Shown one piece after another: positions 24,556 through 35,700 of a DNA stretch of 64,000 bases (position 1 is the stretch's first letter; every line of letters begins with the position of its first letter). Origin of the DNA: Lates calcarifer (Eukaryota > Chordata > Actinopteri > Centropomidae); contig NC_066849.1 in assembly GCF_001640805.2 (NCBI RefSeq), positions 23,440,020 to 23,504,019 of the forward strand, in the 5' to 3' direction. Under the pieces are notes generated by a model, which saw only the letters and a program-made list of their open reading frames with translations, was not told where the DNA came from and made no database searches. The position numbers and the translations under genes are program-made.

Positions 24556-24642
24556 AGCTGTTTCTCTCCTTCCTGTCATTTCCTCATTCTCTTTCCCTCC
24601 CTGTCTCTCCCTCTCTCTTCCTCCCTCTATCTCTCTCAACGA
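24556..24642. repeat. Pyrimidine-rich tract
   Basis: CT-rich low-complexity segment. Confidence 0.8.
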
Positions 24643-24654
24643 GCACTAGCAGAA

Positions 24655-25110
24655 TCTAAACGCCACATCTGGCGCTCAAATTAAATCATTTACAGTCCAT
24701 AGAGAGAAGCAGCATTTAGTGACAATACAGCCGGTGGGGAATCAGTGTGTTTTCTCTAAGCTCTGACACCAGCGTCTCCTCTGGCATCTGATTAGATGTC
24801 ATCGCGGCGCTGTTCAGATGTGCGAGACGTGTTTTCTCGCCGCACGTTATAAATCGGAGGGGTTGAAAATGTCATGGAGGGAGCTGATCATCTGGTGGCG
24901 TCGCCTCTGACACCTGCACTCCTTTCTCTTCGTGTCATGGCTTCCATCTGCGGGCCTCTTAACTTCAGCAGATTTTATTTTGTTTGGGGATGCATAACTG
25001 CGCGCCTCAAGGTTACTAGAGGAAGAATAATGAAGTTGTTTTTTTAAATCTACTTCCACAGCTGTTTACAAGGCCGCTAAGGTGTTGGCTCGCACTGATT
25101 AAACACCAAA
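24655..25110. promoter_or_regulatory. Strong candidate conserved non-coding element
   Basis: Long unique block with raised CpG (about 24800-24850). It includes CTGGCATCTGATTAGATGTC, CGCACGTTATAAATCGGAGG, GAGCTGATCATCTGGTGGCG, AACTTCAGCAGATTTTATTT and CTGATTAAACACCAAATGTG. The TATAAA at 24849 could be chance. It closes the dense 20.6-25.1 kb cluster. Confidence 0.5.
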
Positions 25111-26780
25111 TGTGTGAAGTAATTCAAAGTGATCTGCCTAAACACTGAAATTCAAACTGCAGGTGGAGCTGGGGGCTGTACTGGTCAGCTCCCAGTTAGG
25201 ATGTGTACAACTTCTGAAGCAAAGTGCAAATTAGTTGTCATTGCCTGTGCGAATACATGGGAGTCCTTACAGGTCCAAAATTTTGGATTCAGTAGGAAAG
25301 AGAAAATATGTCTGCACCGAAATATTTAAGAAAGAGGCCTGATCCGAAAGGGATCAAAGGACAGTCAGGCCCTGTCCTAAGAGACCCAAGGATAATTAGA
25401 TCTGATCTCAACTGCAGTCAACCCAAACAGATCCCAACAGAGAGACAACACCAACACTGGAAACAGCATGATGCTACACCATTTAACAAGCTCCCACAGT
25501 CAAAAAGAGCAGCTATACATGTCATTATTGCTCTGTATCTGAGTGGACCAGTTATCATGTGCCACTAGATCAGACCTGGAAACCAGTTCTACTACGACTA
25601 CAACACTATCTCCATCTCTTAACCTCTTTTCAAACAGCAGTTTCAAAAACAAGAGTTATGTATGTAACTATGGCTCTATGAATTCTGGATGATAAAAAGA
25701 GACAGGACTTTGATTCCTACCTGATCTGTGGTGGTCAGACAGAATGTAACAGAATTGTTCACGCTGCAAAGACAGCAAGACATTTCAGTTTTTATCAGCC
25801 CAGTATCTGCAGGAGTTACAGCCATACTGGACAATTCTACACCTCACACTTTACATCCAAAAGCCAGCATTCAGTGCCAGCGTGAGTCCTAGAGTGGGCA
25901 GGGTGTGGAAGTATGAGAAAAACCAGAGTTCACATCCCATCACAGACCTGTAATAAATGCTTTTATATCAACGTTAATAACTATTTTCTATTATCTAGAG
26001 GACAGAATTGCTCTACTTTATCTGGAAAAAGGCAAAGAACTGCTCTTGCAATGACTGTACAGAATGAGGCCACAGTCAAAATGATGGTATGATAAAGTTC
26101 CCCTATATCTATATATATATCTCATCAGCTCAAAAAACAGATTTAATGTTAAGTTAGTCTTTTAGAAAATCCTTAAAACCTGGATTGGATAGCAGGAAAG
26201 CTAACAATGGCAACGGGTCTGGTACACTCTAAAATAACACCCAACATTACAAAATTAAAAGCTGGAAAACATTCTCCTAATGTCCTTTTTTTGTCTTAAT
26301 GACTGTAAACAAAGGACATGTGACAGGAAATGAGGGAAGACATGACATGCAACAAAGGTCCCTGGTCAAACAGATAAGAGCATTTTAAACCCCCTTGACC
26401 ACCAGTGCAGGCTTGGCTTTTCTATTTGTTGTATTCCAGAAATAGCCAACTGGACAGAATAATGGCAGTTGCTGCAGTAGTACCACGAAAAAATACCTTT
26501 TATTATTATTTATTATTATTAATATTATTCCAGAAAATGCTTTAGATAAGGTGATTTGATTTGTGATAAGTGCAATAATACCGCTCCATTGGCAGCTTTG
26601 CTTCAGCTTGTCTTAAGAAAACACAACTTTTTGACTCAGATAACAGACTCAGATAATAACAGACCAAATGACTTGTTAAGACAGAGATTTACACCACAAA
26701 AAGGTATCACGGTAATGTACTCTCACTAAAAGCACAAAACGCACTTTCACATGACAACTGCTGTGCATAATATGTCCACA
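25111..26780. other. Gene-free stretch with repeat remnants
   Basis: No gene recognised. The 86-codon frame at 25308-25568 has no domain. A repeat fragment lies at about 25652-25715 and a TTATTA patch at 26496-26528. Confidence 0.45.
25652..25715 (+). repeat. Dispersed fish repeat fragment
   Basis: The words TATGTATGTAACTATGGCTC and TATGAATTCTGGATGA match a common fish repeat that typically reads 'GTAACTATGGTTCTATGAAT'. Recognition is from memory, and the limits are uncertain. Confidence 0.4.
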
Positions 26781-26925
26781 CAGTCCCAAAAATGAACAAT
26801 AGTGACCACTGGGGTTCTGTCAATCAGCCAATACTGACACTAATAAAACATTCCACTCCCTGCTAATCACATTCAGCTGTCATTAACTGCTGCTGTATCA
26901 ATGGCTGATTCAAGCCCTAATAAAA
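26781..26925. promoter_or_regulatory. Candidate regulatory block with PBX-MEIS site
   Basis: Contains an exact CTGTCAATCA (26817-26826; PBX-MEIS decamer on minus strand) immediately followed by a CCAAT word. Downstream are CTAATCACATTCAGCTGTCA and TTAACTGCTG. Inferred regulatory element. Confidence 0.35.
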
Positions 26926-27164
26926 TCATAAAACATTTCTCTTTTTTTCTCAAGAATTCGGAAACATGTCATTTTAGAGATTGTGGGAGCGCTGATAGAA
27001 GGCTATTGACTTGTAGCTCAGCCTGGGAACAGACTGACTCCTGTGAAATCCCTATAAAATATGAGACTGGTGGTCATCCATCATTCTAGTCAGACGTTAC
27101 AGGCCTTTGTTTGTCCAGCTCTGGCCTACACTGGCCTGCATTGGACTGGTCTGGCTACTGGAGA

Positions 27165-27260
27165 GACTGTAATATATATGTGTGTGTGTGAGAGAGAGAG
27201 AGACAGAGAGAGAGAGACAGCTGAAACAGAAAGCAGTGTGTGTGTGAGTGTGTGAGAGGG
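27165..27260. repeat. Compound (AT)(GT)(GA)(GT) microsatellite
   Basis: Adjacent AT, GT, GA and GT runs with short interruptions. Confidence 0.9.
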
Positions 27261-27261
27261 A

Positions 27262-27420
27262 GGCAGTTGACCTGGTGTCAATTAGGAGCCCATATCGTTC
27301 CATTCCCCCGGGGGCGAGGCCGACTCTGAAACATTAAATCATTTCATTCACTTCAAACCGATCCTGCTGTTTCACCCCTCACACACTGCCTGTGTCTGAA
27401 AGCTCCTGCTGCCTGCTGGT
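27262..27420. promoter_or_regulatory. Weak candidate conserved non-coding element
   Basis: Unique block with GACCTGGTGTCAATTAGGAG, CCCCCGGGGGCGAGG and CATTAAATCATTTCATTCAC. Contains the palindrome CCCCCGGGGG. Confidence 0.3.
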
Positions 27421-28696
27421 CTGACGACATTTTCACTAAACTGTGGATGAAAGTAGCTTGAATCTCAGAGGCTGTGACACTGGTTTATCAAGAGGAGAGG
27501 TAAAATAACAAAAATAATATACTGAATGGATACAAAAATGTTCTGGCAAATTAGTTATTTGATCAACTTACTGATATTTCTTTGGTTCTTTTAGAGGACA
27601 ACAGGGGGCACGAGTCAGGTTTAAAGACATTTCCCTGCAGAGTAGTTTACCCAGGAAATATTACCGACTCCCCTTTAAATCTAGCATAAAAAATAACAAG
27701 TCAAATTCGTGTATTAAATGATATGTGACTGATGAAAAAGGCTAAATGACAAAGGATCTTTGAGGGAATAAACCCTAAATGCTGCACTGCTAATTAGCAA
27801 AATACCATAAAAACTAGTGCACAGCAATGAAGCGGGATGACAGAGGAACAAGTGACTTATTATGGATCTGTATCTAGGTTCACACACTGATCCAGGCAGT
27901 TTTTACAATATTTCTATCCTATGTTTTCTTTTGTTCAATTTTGAGGCAGATTAGAATCCAAATTCAGAACACATTGTTTTTAAGATAACAAAATCAGTTT
28001 GGCCTTACTATGAAGGAAGGATATACAGTAGTTTATTTCCCAACTCATATAGGCTGATACCAATTCTGATATTAAAGCTGACAACTAAGACTGCATTTTA
28101 CACTTCTTGTTCTCTTTTAATCATGATCAGTAAAAGCTAGAAAACTAAAAACACAAGACTCCAAATACTGATGTGTTGTGTGGGTTAAATGTGTTGAGCA
28201 TGTGTACTGTATATCCTGTTCAACAGCTGCTTCTGACAGAAATGTGTCATTACCAGCACCTGCAGAGTGTGAGGGGCAACACGTTAATGTGTTGTAGCTG
28301 CAAAAGTTTTAATGGAAACCCATGTTTACACAGCCGGAATCATTAATAATGTAAGGACATGACATTAAGCACACACACAGGAGTTAGTGCAAAGTAGTTA
28401 GTATGAGTATACTACATGGAAGAAATACTGACACAGTGCTCATGCATCCAAACTAAAATAACTTTTATATCATGTTTAATTTGCATGAACACACACACGT
28501 TCACATTTAAAAGTATCACACACACTTAGGCGTCATTAAACTTCGTACAAATTCTCAAACTGATTTAGTAATAAATCCCATATTTCCGATCGTTGTTTGT
28601 TGGTGGCAGACTCCAAATCAGCTTTTCCATAAAATCCTCTCTGACAAAATGTGACAAACTATTGTTGTTCTTTGTCTCCATATCACTCTAATCCTC

Positions 28697-28719
28697 TTTC
28701 TCTCTCTCTCTCTCTCTCT
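28697..28719. repeat. (CT)n microsatellite
   Basis: Eleven CT units. Confidence 0.95.
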
Positions 28720-28919
28720 GTCTCTCCATCCCTCCATCCACACTCCCCAACCGCAGGGAAAGGCCTCAGTACTGACCGCTGTGAGCACACACACACAGCT
28801 ATGCCTGGCTCTGTGGGTCTTACTGGGAGGCTAAGCTGTGTGGTCACATTTTACATATGTGTGTGTCCGTGTTAAATGGGGAGTTGGCCTGGGTGTCACT
28901 GGGTTTTTGGCTGATGGGC

Positions 28920-28949
28920 AGTGTGTGTGTGTGTGTGTGTGAGTGTGTG
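28920..28949. repeat. (GT)n microsatellite
   Basis: About 14 GT units with one GA interruption. Confidence 0.92.
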
Positions 28950-31114
28950 TCTACAGTAGATGGACTTGGCCAGACTTAGGAGAGGGCTAGTCGGATTTGG
29001 CTATTCTGACACTGAGTGTGTGAGTTATTGGCACGTGCTCAAGTTGATTGGGGTTGCTATATCCATACATGTGCATGCCTGCATCCGTGTGTGTGATTGT
29101 GTTTGGCTGTTGTTGTAGGTATGCTGCAGATCAGTTTAAGCCTTATAAAACCTATTGTTGTGCAATAAACCCATCCTCTCTCATGTCTTATAACCTCTTT
29201 GTTTGACAGTCAATCCATGCTTCTGCTAATATGCAACACACACTGAGGTCTAATACTCCACAATACACTGCTGCAGGCAGGTCTGTGCTCAGTTTTCAAA
29301 TTAAGATATTAAAAACAACAAACAAAACATACACATTGATGTTACTCAGGTTTTTCTTTGGTTTGAGTGATGACACAGGGTATGAACTGTGTGTTTGACA
29401 CGTTCAAATGAGACTCCTGTCACGTGTTAATTTCTGGTTGGTACGTTTCTATACAACTGCAAAAACAAATACATTTAGTACAAAATCTGATTGCCATCAA
29501 TTTATATTTTCTATTAATATAATGAGGACAAGTCACAAATACAAGGGGTGGATGAAAGGGGTGTGGTCCAAGGTAGAAGGGGATGACTTAAACAGGTCTT
29601 GTTACATGCACATGCAGTTCAACTCTTTGAGTGATTATGCAGAGTTTGAACTTCTGAAGAATTTTAATGGAAAATTGCAAGTCAGCAGCACTGTCAGAGA
29701 AATGGTCCACGGCAACAATGACATCATCATCACTGTCAAAATGGCAACCACTGAACTCCCTCTTCATCTTGGGAAGAAGTAGTAGTCTGAGGGGTCAAAT
29801 CAGGTGAGCAGGGCAGGTGTTGGATGAGTTCAGATCCACATTCAGTGGATGACTGAACAAAGGCTGGTGTTGTCCATTTTCTCACATCAAGTCACATGCA
29901 GAGAGCTGCTTAACTCATCTACTTCTACCTTGGGCCACAAATCAATCATTCAAAGGTTGATGCTGAAAATGTGTAAAATATTTGGTTTTGCATCAAAGTA
30001 TCAAATTTTGCAATATAATATCCACTTGTAGTGTCCAAAGCAATAATGAACTTTTTAGTGGTTATGTTTTGGCCCTCTTAGTTCACCTTTAATGAATGAG
30101 CTTGTAGCCAGAGTACAATCTTGATCTGTTAAATTGTTTCTAGTGAAACTTTAGCTTCATTTGTGTTTATTGACACAAATACAAAAGTGTCAGTAAGTCT
30201 GTGTTTATTCCCCCGACACCTCAGAAACGTCCCTGAGCTGTGGTTGCTGTGAAGTCTCCTCAGTCAATAAAATAACGCTGCGCTGATTAAAGCGGATTTG
30301 GAGCTTGTTGCATTTGATCAGAGTCCAGCTGATATCAGAATCGCAGACCAGCTAAGCTCTCAGAGCCAAATCCATAATAATACTCCTACACCACCCACAA
30401 CAATGAGGCAGCCGATGCAAGTAAATAAACGTAGGCAGAAAATATCATTTGAAGACCCCTTACATCTGAGTGAAGTAATACCACCAAATACAAACTGCTA
30501 TAATTGGTCTGAGAATTAGGCTGATAAGGGATGGGAGTTGGACAGTAAATCCATTCAGCTCATCTGTTTGCTATTAAAGCTTTTGAAGAAAAGTGTTTGT
30601 CCTTGATGGTGTGTCACAAAGATTAGTGTCACAAAGAGTTATAGATTTGTAAAATTATTTTTGCTTTATTTTTTTTATTGATCTGAACAAAGTAAAAAAG
30701 CTTTATGTTTCTGACCAGATACAAGTTTGATTGTGTTTGCATATTAGTGTTTTAGGACAGTGAGTTTATTAGCTGAGCTGCATCTTTGAAAGCAGTTTTA
30801 TGAGACCTGTGAGCAGCACTTTCAGCTCTCTTAATGTGCTGCGTCCAACTTCACTGTCAATATTTTCTCCCTTAACATTAACCCTGACAACAGCTGCACA
30901 GCAGGGACGGTGAAACACTAATGTATAATGTCTTAATAGAAGAGATGCAACCTCTAAAAGAAATGCACGCACATACTCTTCCAGCTCATCCACATGTTTG
31001 CCTCTCTTCCTCTTAGAGAGCAGAAAAGTTTTCTCCATCAGCCTTTTAAGTGTCTGGCCTTCAGCTATATTACCCTCTTTTCCTCATCCCTCCACCTATC
31101 CCTCCATCACATCT

Positions 31115-31345
31115 TAATGTGTTTGATAAAACATCAGGCGTAGCGGGAAGGGCACAAGGCGGATGATGTGCTTTTTTGGCCAAAACAGGCATCAGCGAAA
31201 GGATGAGGATAAAGGGCTGAGTCTGCTCTGTCTGTCTATCGAAGTCTGTCTGTCCACTTGCTGCATTAAGAAGCCGTCCGGCTTCTTTTCAAAGCCAGCC
31301 ACTCTCGTCGGACCGCTGCATCTCAGGCCTTTTGTCCCCCCTCAA
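31115..31345. promoter_or_regulatory. Candidate conserved non-coding element
   Basis: Unique, CpG-containing block with GTGTTTGATAAAACATCAGG, AGCGGGAAGGGCACAAGGCG and a perfect 9-bp inverted repeat AAGAAGCCG / CGGCTTCTT (31268-31287) around two bases. C-rich sequence follows. Confidence 0.4.
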
Positions 31346-31426
31346 TCTCCCCATCCCACCACCGCAGCCACCCACCCCCGCCTCTCAACCCCGCCGCTGA
31401 GTGTCTGTAATGGCCCAGACGTGGAA

Positions 31427-31620
31427 GGGGGGGGGGAATTAAGGAAGTGAGAGAAATGGAGGAATGGAGCGAGAAAAAGAGAGCAAGAAGAGCGGGAGGA
31501 ACTGGAGGGTGAAGGAGGGAAGGGACAAAAGGAGGAGAGAGGAAAGTGATGGAGAGAGTGGTGGTGGAGGAGAGAGAGGAGACACAGGAGTGAGATGCAC
31601 GGGGGGAAAGGAGGCCGAGT
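31427..31620 (+). repeat. Purine-rich tract with (G)10
   Basis: A ten-G run (31427-31436), then GA/GGA-rich sequence of about 180 bp. It yields long but meaningless ORFs on both strands. Confidence 0.85.
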
Positions 31621-32207
31621 CTTTAGGAGGAAGCCAGGCGGCACTAAGCGTCTCTGTCGCTGCCCAGTCAGGCCTGCCTTCCCTCTGGCCACGAAAACCT
31701 TCCCTCCTCCCCCGCACCACATCCCACCCTGACCACACTGCACTCCTCTCCTTCTCTGTTCACTTCATCCTCGAATCCTCTCACACTTTCATTTGGATTT
31801 GCTACTCTTGTAAGGACTTTGCATTGGATTACTTTAAACCTATCGAGTTTGAGGCTGTCTTTCATTCTTTATTTATAGGCTTATGGCATGGTCACTACAT
31901 GTCCCAGGGAGACAAGTTATATGTTGTTGTAATGAGGACAAATTAGCAACTCAGGAATGCCTTCATTTTGTATCTGAGAGGTACTAAACAAACAAACATA
32001 TTCTAGAGTACATTATATGAATTCAATCATAAAATTATAAGTACTTTATGTATTTATGTAAAAAGTGTAGAACCACTTTTTATTAAAGCATTCTGATGCA
32101 GTTGTATCACATTTTAATTTGTAATTGTCCCAGATTACCTCTAAGATTTATGGACAATAAGCAAAAATGTGAGTACTTGCAAAAAGAGCAACAGCCTTCA
32201 CACTGAA
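31621..32207. other. Gene-free stretch
   Basis: A GC-balanced part (31610-31690) could be a minor conserved block; the remainder is AT-rich without recognisable features. Confidence 0.4.
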
Positions 32208-32815
32208 CAATTTGGGATTTGGCTCAAAATCTCTACATTGCTTTACAACACACAACACTAGGAACTGGGTACTTTTCTTACAGTGTAATTGTAGATTCAG
32301 TTTTTCACAAATGGTTAAAAAAGCCAGAGTGAGGCAAGTGACAACAACGCTTCATGAGGTAATAGGTCATGAAAACGGCATCTTAACTTTGATATTTAAC
32401 ACAGACCAATTTGTTTGCAATAATTACACCAAGTTAATAACAGTAACCAAACACAGATAGATTAATATTTAAAAAATCTACTTATAAGAGGAAAGAGCAA
32501 AATCTACAATTAGTTGTTTTTGGTGCAAAATCTGTATTACTTTACAGCACAAAATCAGAGGATGGTGCTGTTCTTCAAGTGTAAACAGAGGTAAAGTTTC
32601 TCATAATTGGAAAGATATTTTAAAAACTGACTAGAGAAAGAAGGACAAGAAGGAGAAGGAGAGCAGCAAAGTGGCAGCATCCTCTAAAGACGCTCGGGGT
32701 AAATGCAGTCTTAATTTTGAGAAACCCTTCCAGTGGTGTGAGGATAACAATCATCTCTGCCTTGGACTAATTTGTTTACAATAATTACGAGAAGGTAAAA
32801 ATATTAATTTGACAA
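32208..32815 (+). repeat. Diverged tandem duplication of a ~240-300 bp unit
   Basis: Two copies in direct orientation. The left (about 32221-32440) and right (about 32522-32800) copies share an opening CAAAATCTNTANTNCTTTACANCAC block and a closing ATTTGTTT[GA]CAATAATTAC block. Weaker similarity lies between, including CTTAA[CT]TTTGA. The right copy carries an extra GA-rich insert near 32635-32670. No ORF is shared. It could be two copies of an unknown repeat or a duplicated regulatory element. Confidence 0.6.
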
Positions 32816-32924
32816 TGACATATTGATGTCTTCAGAGACACAAATGAAGAAAATGATTATTTGGCTGTCACCAACTTCAGTCTTCCTGTTTGGTCCTCAC
32901 AAGAAGTGGAACACAAAGAGCATA

Positions 32925-32931
<7 letters not shown>

Positions 32932-32958
<27 letters not shown>
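32932..32958. repeat. (CA)n microsatellite
   Basis: About 13 CA units. Confidence 0.95.
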
Positions 32959-32974
32959 GCCTGGCCTCAGGACT

Positions 32975-33110
32975 AATTGCTAGATTGGAGCAGATTTTCT
33001 AGTTCAGTTCAGGGCTGTAATTGTGAGGAGAGCAGGGAGGAATGACAGGGCTTCAAGCTGAGAGGACAAATCACCAGGGGCCGCCGATTAGACTGCACTG
33101 ATGTTCACAT
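32975..33110. promoter_or_regulatory. Weak candidate conserved non-coding element
   Basis: Unique block between a CA and a GT repeat with CAGGGCTGTAATTGTGAGGA and CCGCCGATTAGACTGCACTG. Confidence 0.3.
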
Positions 33111-34385
33111 GTCCGTGTGTGTGCGTGAGTGTGGGTGTGAGTGCACTGGGGGTGAGGGGTTAAGCCAACCATCTCTCAATTCCAGGTTTCCGTGGCACTG
33201 ACCCCAAACTGCCACACACATGCACCATGTTGACCCCTATAGACCTCACACAAGCCAATGAGAAGTGTCAGAAACTACTTGTGTTACACTCACTGCAAAA
33301 GAAAAAACTCCCACTCCATTATGAGTGCTAATCTCTCTGACTGAAAATGAGTATGAGGCATTAGGAATCCATGAATGCCACACATTTGTTTATATATTCG
33401 GCTTGTGAAAATAAGAAAAGGATATTTACTGAACTACAGAGGAAGTTTTAGGTTGTTCCTAACCTGTTAACTGTTTTATCAAATTAATGTTTGACAATTA
33501 ACATATATTCAAAGTAAAATATTTCTTAATTCCTCTGGAAACAGGTCAGGGGAAGTAACACAACAGCCATTAAACTTGTTAACAGAAAAATGAAATGAAA
33601 GAAAGAAATTGCCAGTTTACTTTGTGTATAGACTGATAAAGGCAAAATGTGTGCCTTTGTGGCATTAGACAATGTTGGTAAGTTATAGACTGGCCACTGT
33701 TATACATACTTGTATATTTCAACTCTTTTAATATTTGTATTTTTGAGTTGTTGTTGTTATGTGTGTAAATGAACTGAATCTGTAACCAGAGATCAGTGGT
33801 TTAAGCAAAAGAGAAACGTGACCAAAAATGTGTCTCAAAACCATGCGTGTGTAATGTGTAACAGGAGGAGTCATTCTGAAGTCAAAATTTGATTGACATA
33901 CGATGGGATTGAATTGTAACATTTGGTGTTAGTGTAACATGATAGAAAAAGTGACTGCAAAAACACTATTATAATATATACTACATATAATATATACTGT
34001 ATGACTAATGACTTTGTCTTCTTTAAACAATCAATGTTAATGTGCCCTCAAGCAAGGCATGTTTTCATCCTGGTCAGCTGTGTGAATGTTTGCAGGATAA
34101 TTGTGAAGTTTGTTCCAGGCTTCTTCTATACTGTAAATCAGCTTTAAAAAAATGAAACACAGATATTTTTTTTAAAATCCAATGCTGCATAAAACACCTA
34201 AATTAACACAATGTCACTCTGCTCTGACTCCAGGAGGAACATGAGTCATCTGACAGCAGTCAGCTTCAACCATGGGGTGAAAAACCTTGTATTGACTTCA
34301 TCCAATCTCTGTCTTTCTCACCCTCTCCCTCTATCTGCAGGAGCCTCATCAGACACAGCAGGACAGGAAGGAGACACACAGAGAG

Positions 34386-34442
34386 AGACCACAGAGATGG
34401 CAACACATGCACACACACACAGACCACAGAGATGGCAACACA
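34386..34442 (+). repeat. Perfect 22-bp direct repeat, two units
   Basis: Identical 22-bp units at 34386-34407 and 34421-34442, centred on CCACAGAGATGGCAACACA and separated by a CA-rich 13-bp spacer. Confidence 0.85.
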
Positions 34443-34622
34443 CAGACAGAAACCTCACTCTAAGCAGCACTACAGGCATTTTGCTACTAGATAAATCCAC
34501 ATGAAAACACCAGCACAGCCAGGAAGGCCTGTGTGGAAACACTTCAGTTATTCCTCACACACTCTACATCTGCACCCACACCTGGATTTGTTCTTGGGAT
34601 AGCTTGCTTCAAGAAGAATGAG

Positions 34623-34645
34623 GGAGAGAGAGAGAGAGAGAGAGA
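34623..34645. repeat. (GA)n microsatellite
   Basis: About 11 perfect units. Confidence 0.95.
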
Positions 34646-35124
34646 ACGGTTGAGAGGACACTAAAACTACTCTCTGTCACTCAATCGGTCAGTAACACAG
34701 TCAGTCAACCGCTCAGGCAATCTTTCAGTCAGCTTACCTTGCAGTGATGTCATGGTTGTCATTATGACAAGGCCTGCAGTCCTGTTGTCTGATTGGACGT
34801 CACCCGCTGCTGTCCAAACCAGCATTACATCCATGGCAGGAAAAGGAAAACGGACCCTCCAACAGACTCCTACTGCTAGAAAAATGCTTTTCTTTGAGCT
34901 TTTTCTGTTTTGCTCTGTGGTTGTCTTGCTACCTATCTTTTTCCCTCTTTGGCCCCTGTTTAGTCTAGTTTCTATGCCTTAACCTAACTTTTAGACATCA
35001 TCCTCAGTTTAAATACTGTCTTTTCCTACACCTAACCACCATTTCTAAGCGGGAAAAGTAATATATTTCTATCCTTTTCAACCCCTTGGCACCCTAGTCT
35101 CAGCTGACTCTTTCTCCCAGTTCC

Positions 35125-35455
35125 CAGTTTTTCTTTGCTATCACCTTATCTTTCCTACCTGGCCTTCTTCATCCCTCCTCCAGCTATAGTATCTTCATCG
35201 TGGCCTCTTCTCAGCCTCCACCCTCTGCACCTTTCTCCCACCTTAGCTGGGTTTCCCTGCATGTGCCACCCTGCCATCCCACCTTCACACTTCCCCCCTC
35301 ACCCCCCCAGCCTCCCCCAGGCCCCGTCATTCCCCTAACCCCCCGGCCTCAGAGCACCCTACCCCGTGCCCGGCTCTCCCTCTCCCTGCCTCTCCTCCAG
35401 CCTGCCTTTCCCTCTACACTGCCTCCTTCAGCCCCAGCCTTCTGCTCAGTGTTCA
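35125..35455. repeat. C/T-rich low-complexity tract
   Basis: Pyrimidine-rich with many CCCC runs. It gives Pro/Ser/Leu-rich open frames in two phases, which I treat as composition effects. Confidence 0.65.
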
Positions 35456-35579
35456 AGGGGAGAGCCAGCTAGGAATGCTGTGGCTCTAGACGTTTTGTCC
35501 AAGCCCTAGGTCTCTTTCACTGAGGCAAGATTAGTTCATACAAAAACTCAACAATACACCACTGAAAGCCATTGTTGAT

Positions 35580-35700
35580 ATTCAACATTTTTCACATAGC
35601 GGAGCAGAATAGACAATGCGGCAGCCGGGAAAGCCCGAAGCGGACTAGCAGGGTTGATGGCTGATGGTATCTCAGCTGAGCGAGGGCCTTAATCCCTTTT
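35580..35700. promoter_or_regulatory. Candidate conserved non-coding element
   Basis: Unique CpG-containing block with CAATGCGGCAGCCGGGAAAG, CGGACTAGCAGGGTTGATGG and CTGAGCGAGGGCCTTAATCC, ending at a CA repeat. Confidence 0.35.

Larger units (their letters stand above)
27421..31110. other. Gene-free stretch
   Basis: AT-rich sequence with (CT)n, CA and GT tracts. The 124-codon frame at 29408-29782 is the longest non-repeat ORF here but has no recognisable domain. A weakly CNE-like patch lies at 30215-30420 (CTGCGCTGATTAAAGCGGAT). No exon is supported. Confidence 0.45.
33111..35575. other. Gene-free stretch
   Basis: AT-rich to 34.2 kb, then CA/GA simple sequence, a 22-bp tandem repeat, a (GA)n tract and a C/T-rich region. 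No exon recognised. Confidence 0.45.

Noticed and set aside
29408..29782. 124-codon ORF free of simple repeats
   Set aside because: No known domain, AT-rich codon content like the background, and no splice or start context. A database search could reopen it.
31464..31946. 160-codon ORF on the plus strand
   Set aside because: The first half is a translated purine tract (Glu/Arg/Lys/Gly) and the rest has no family resemblance.
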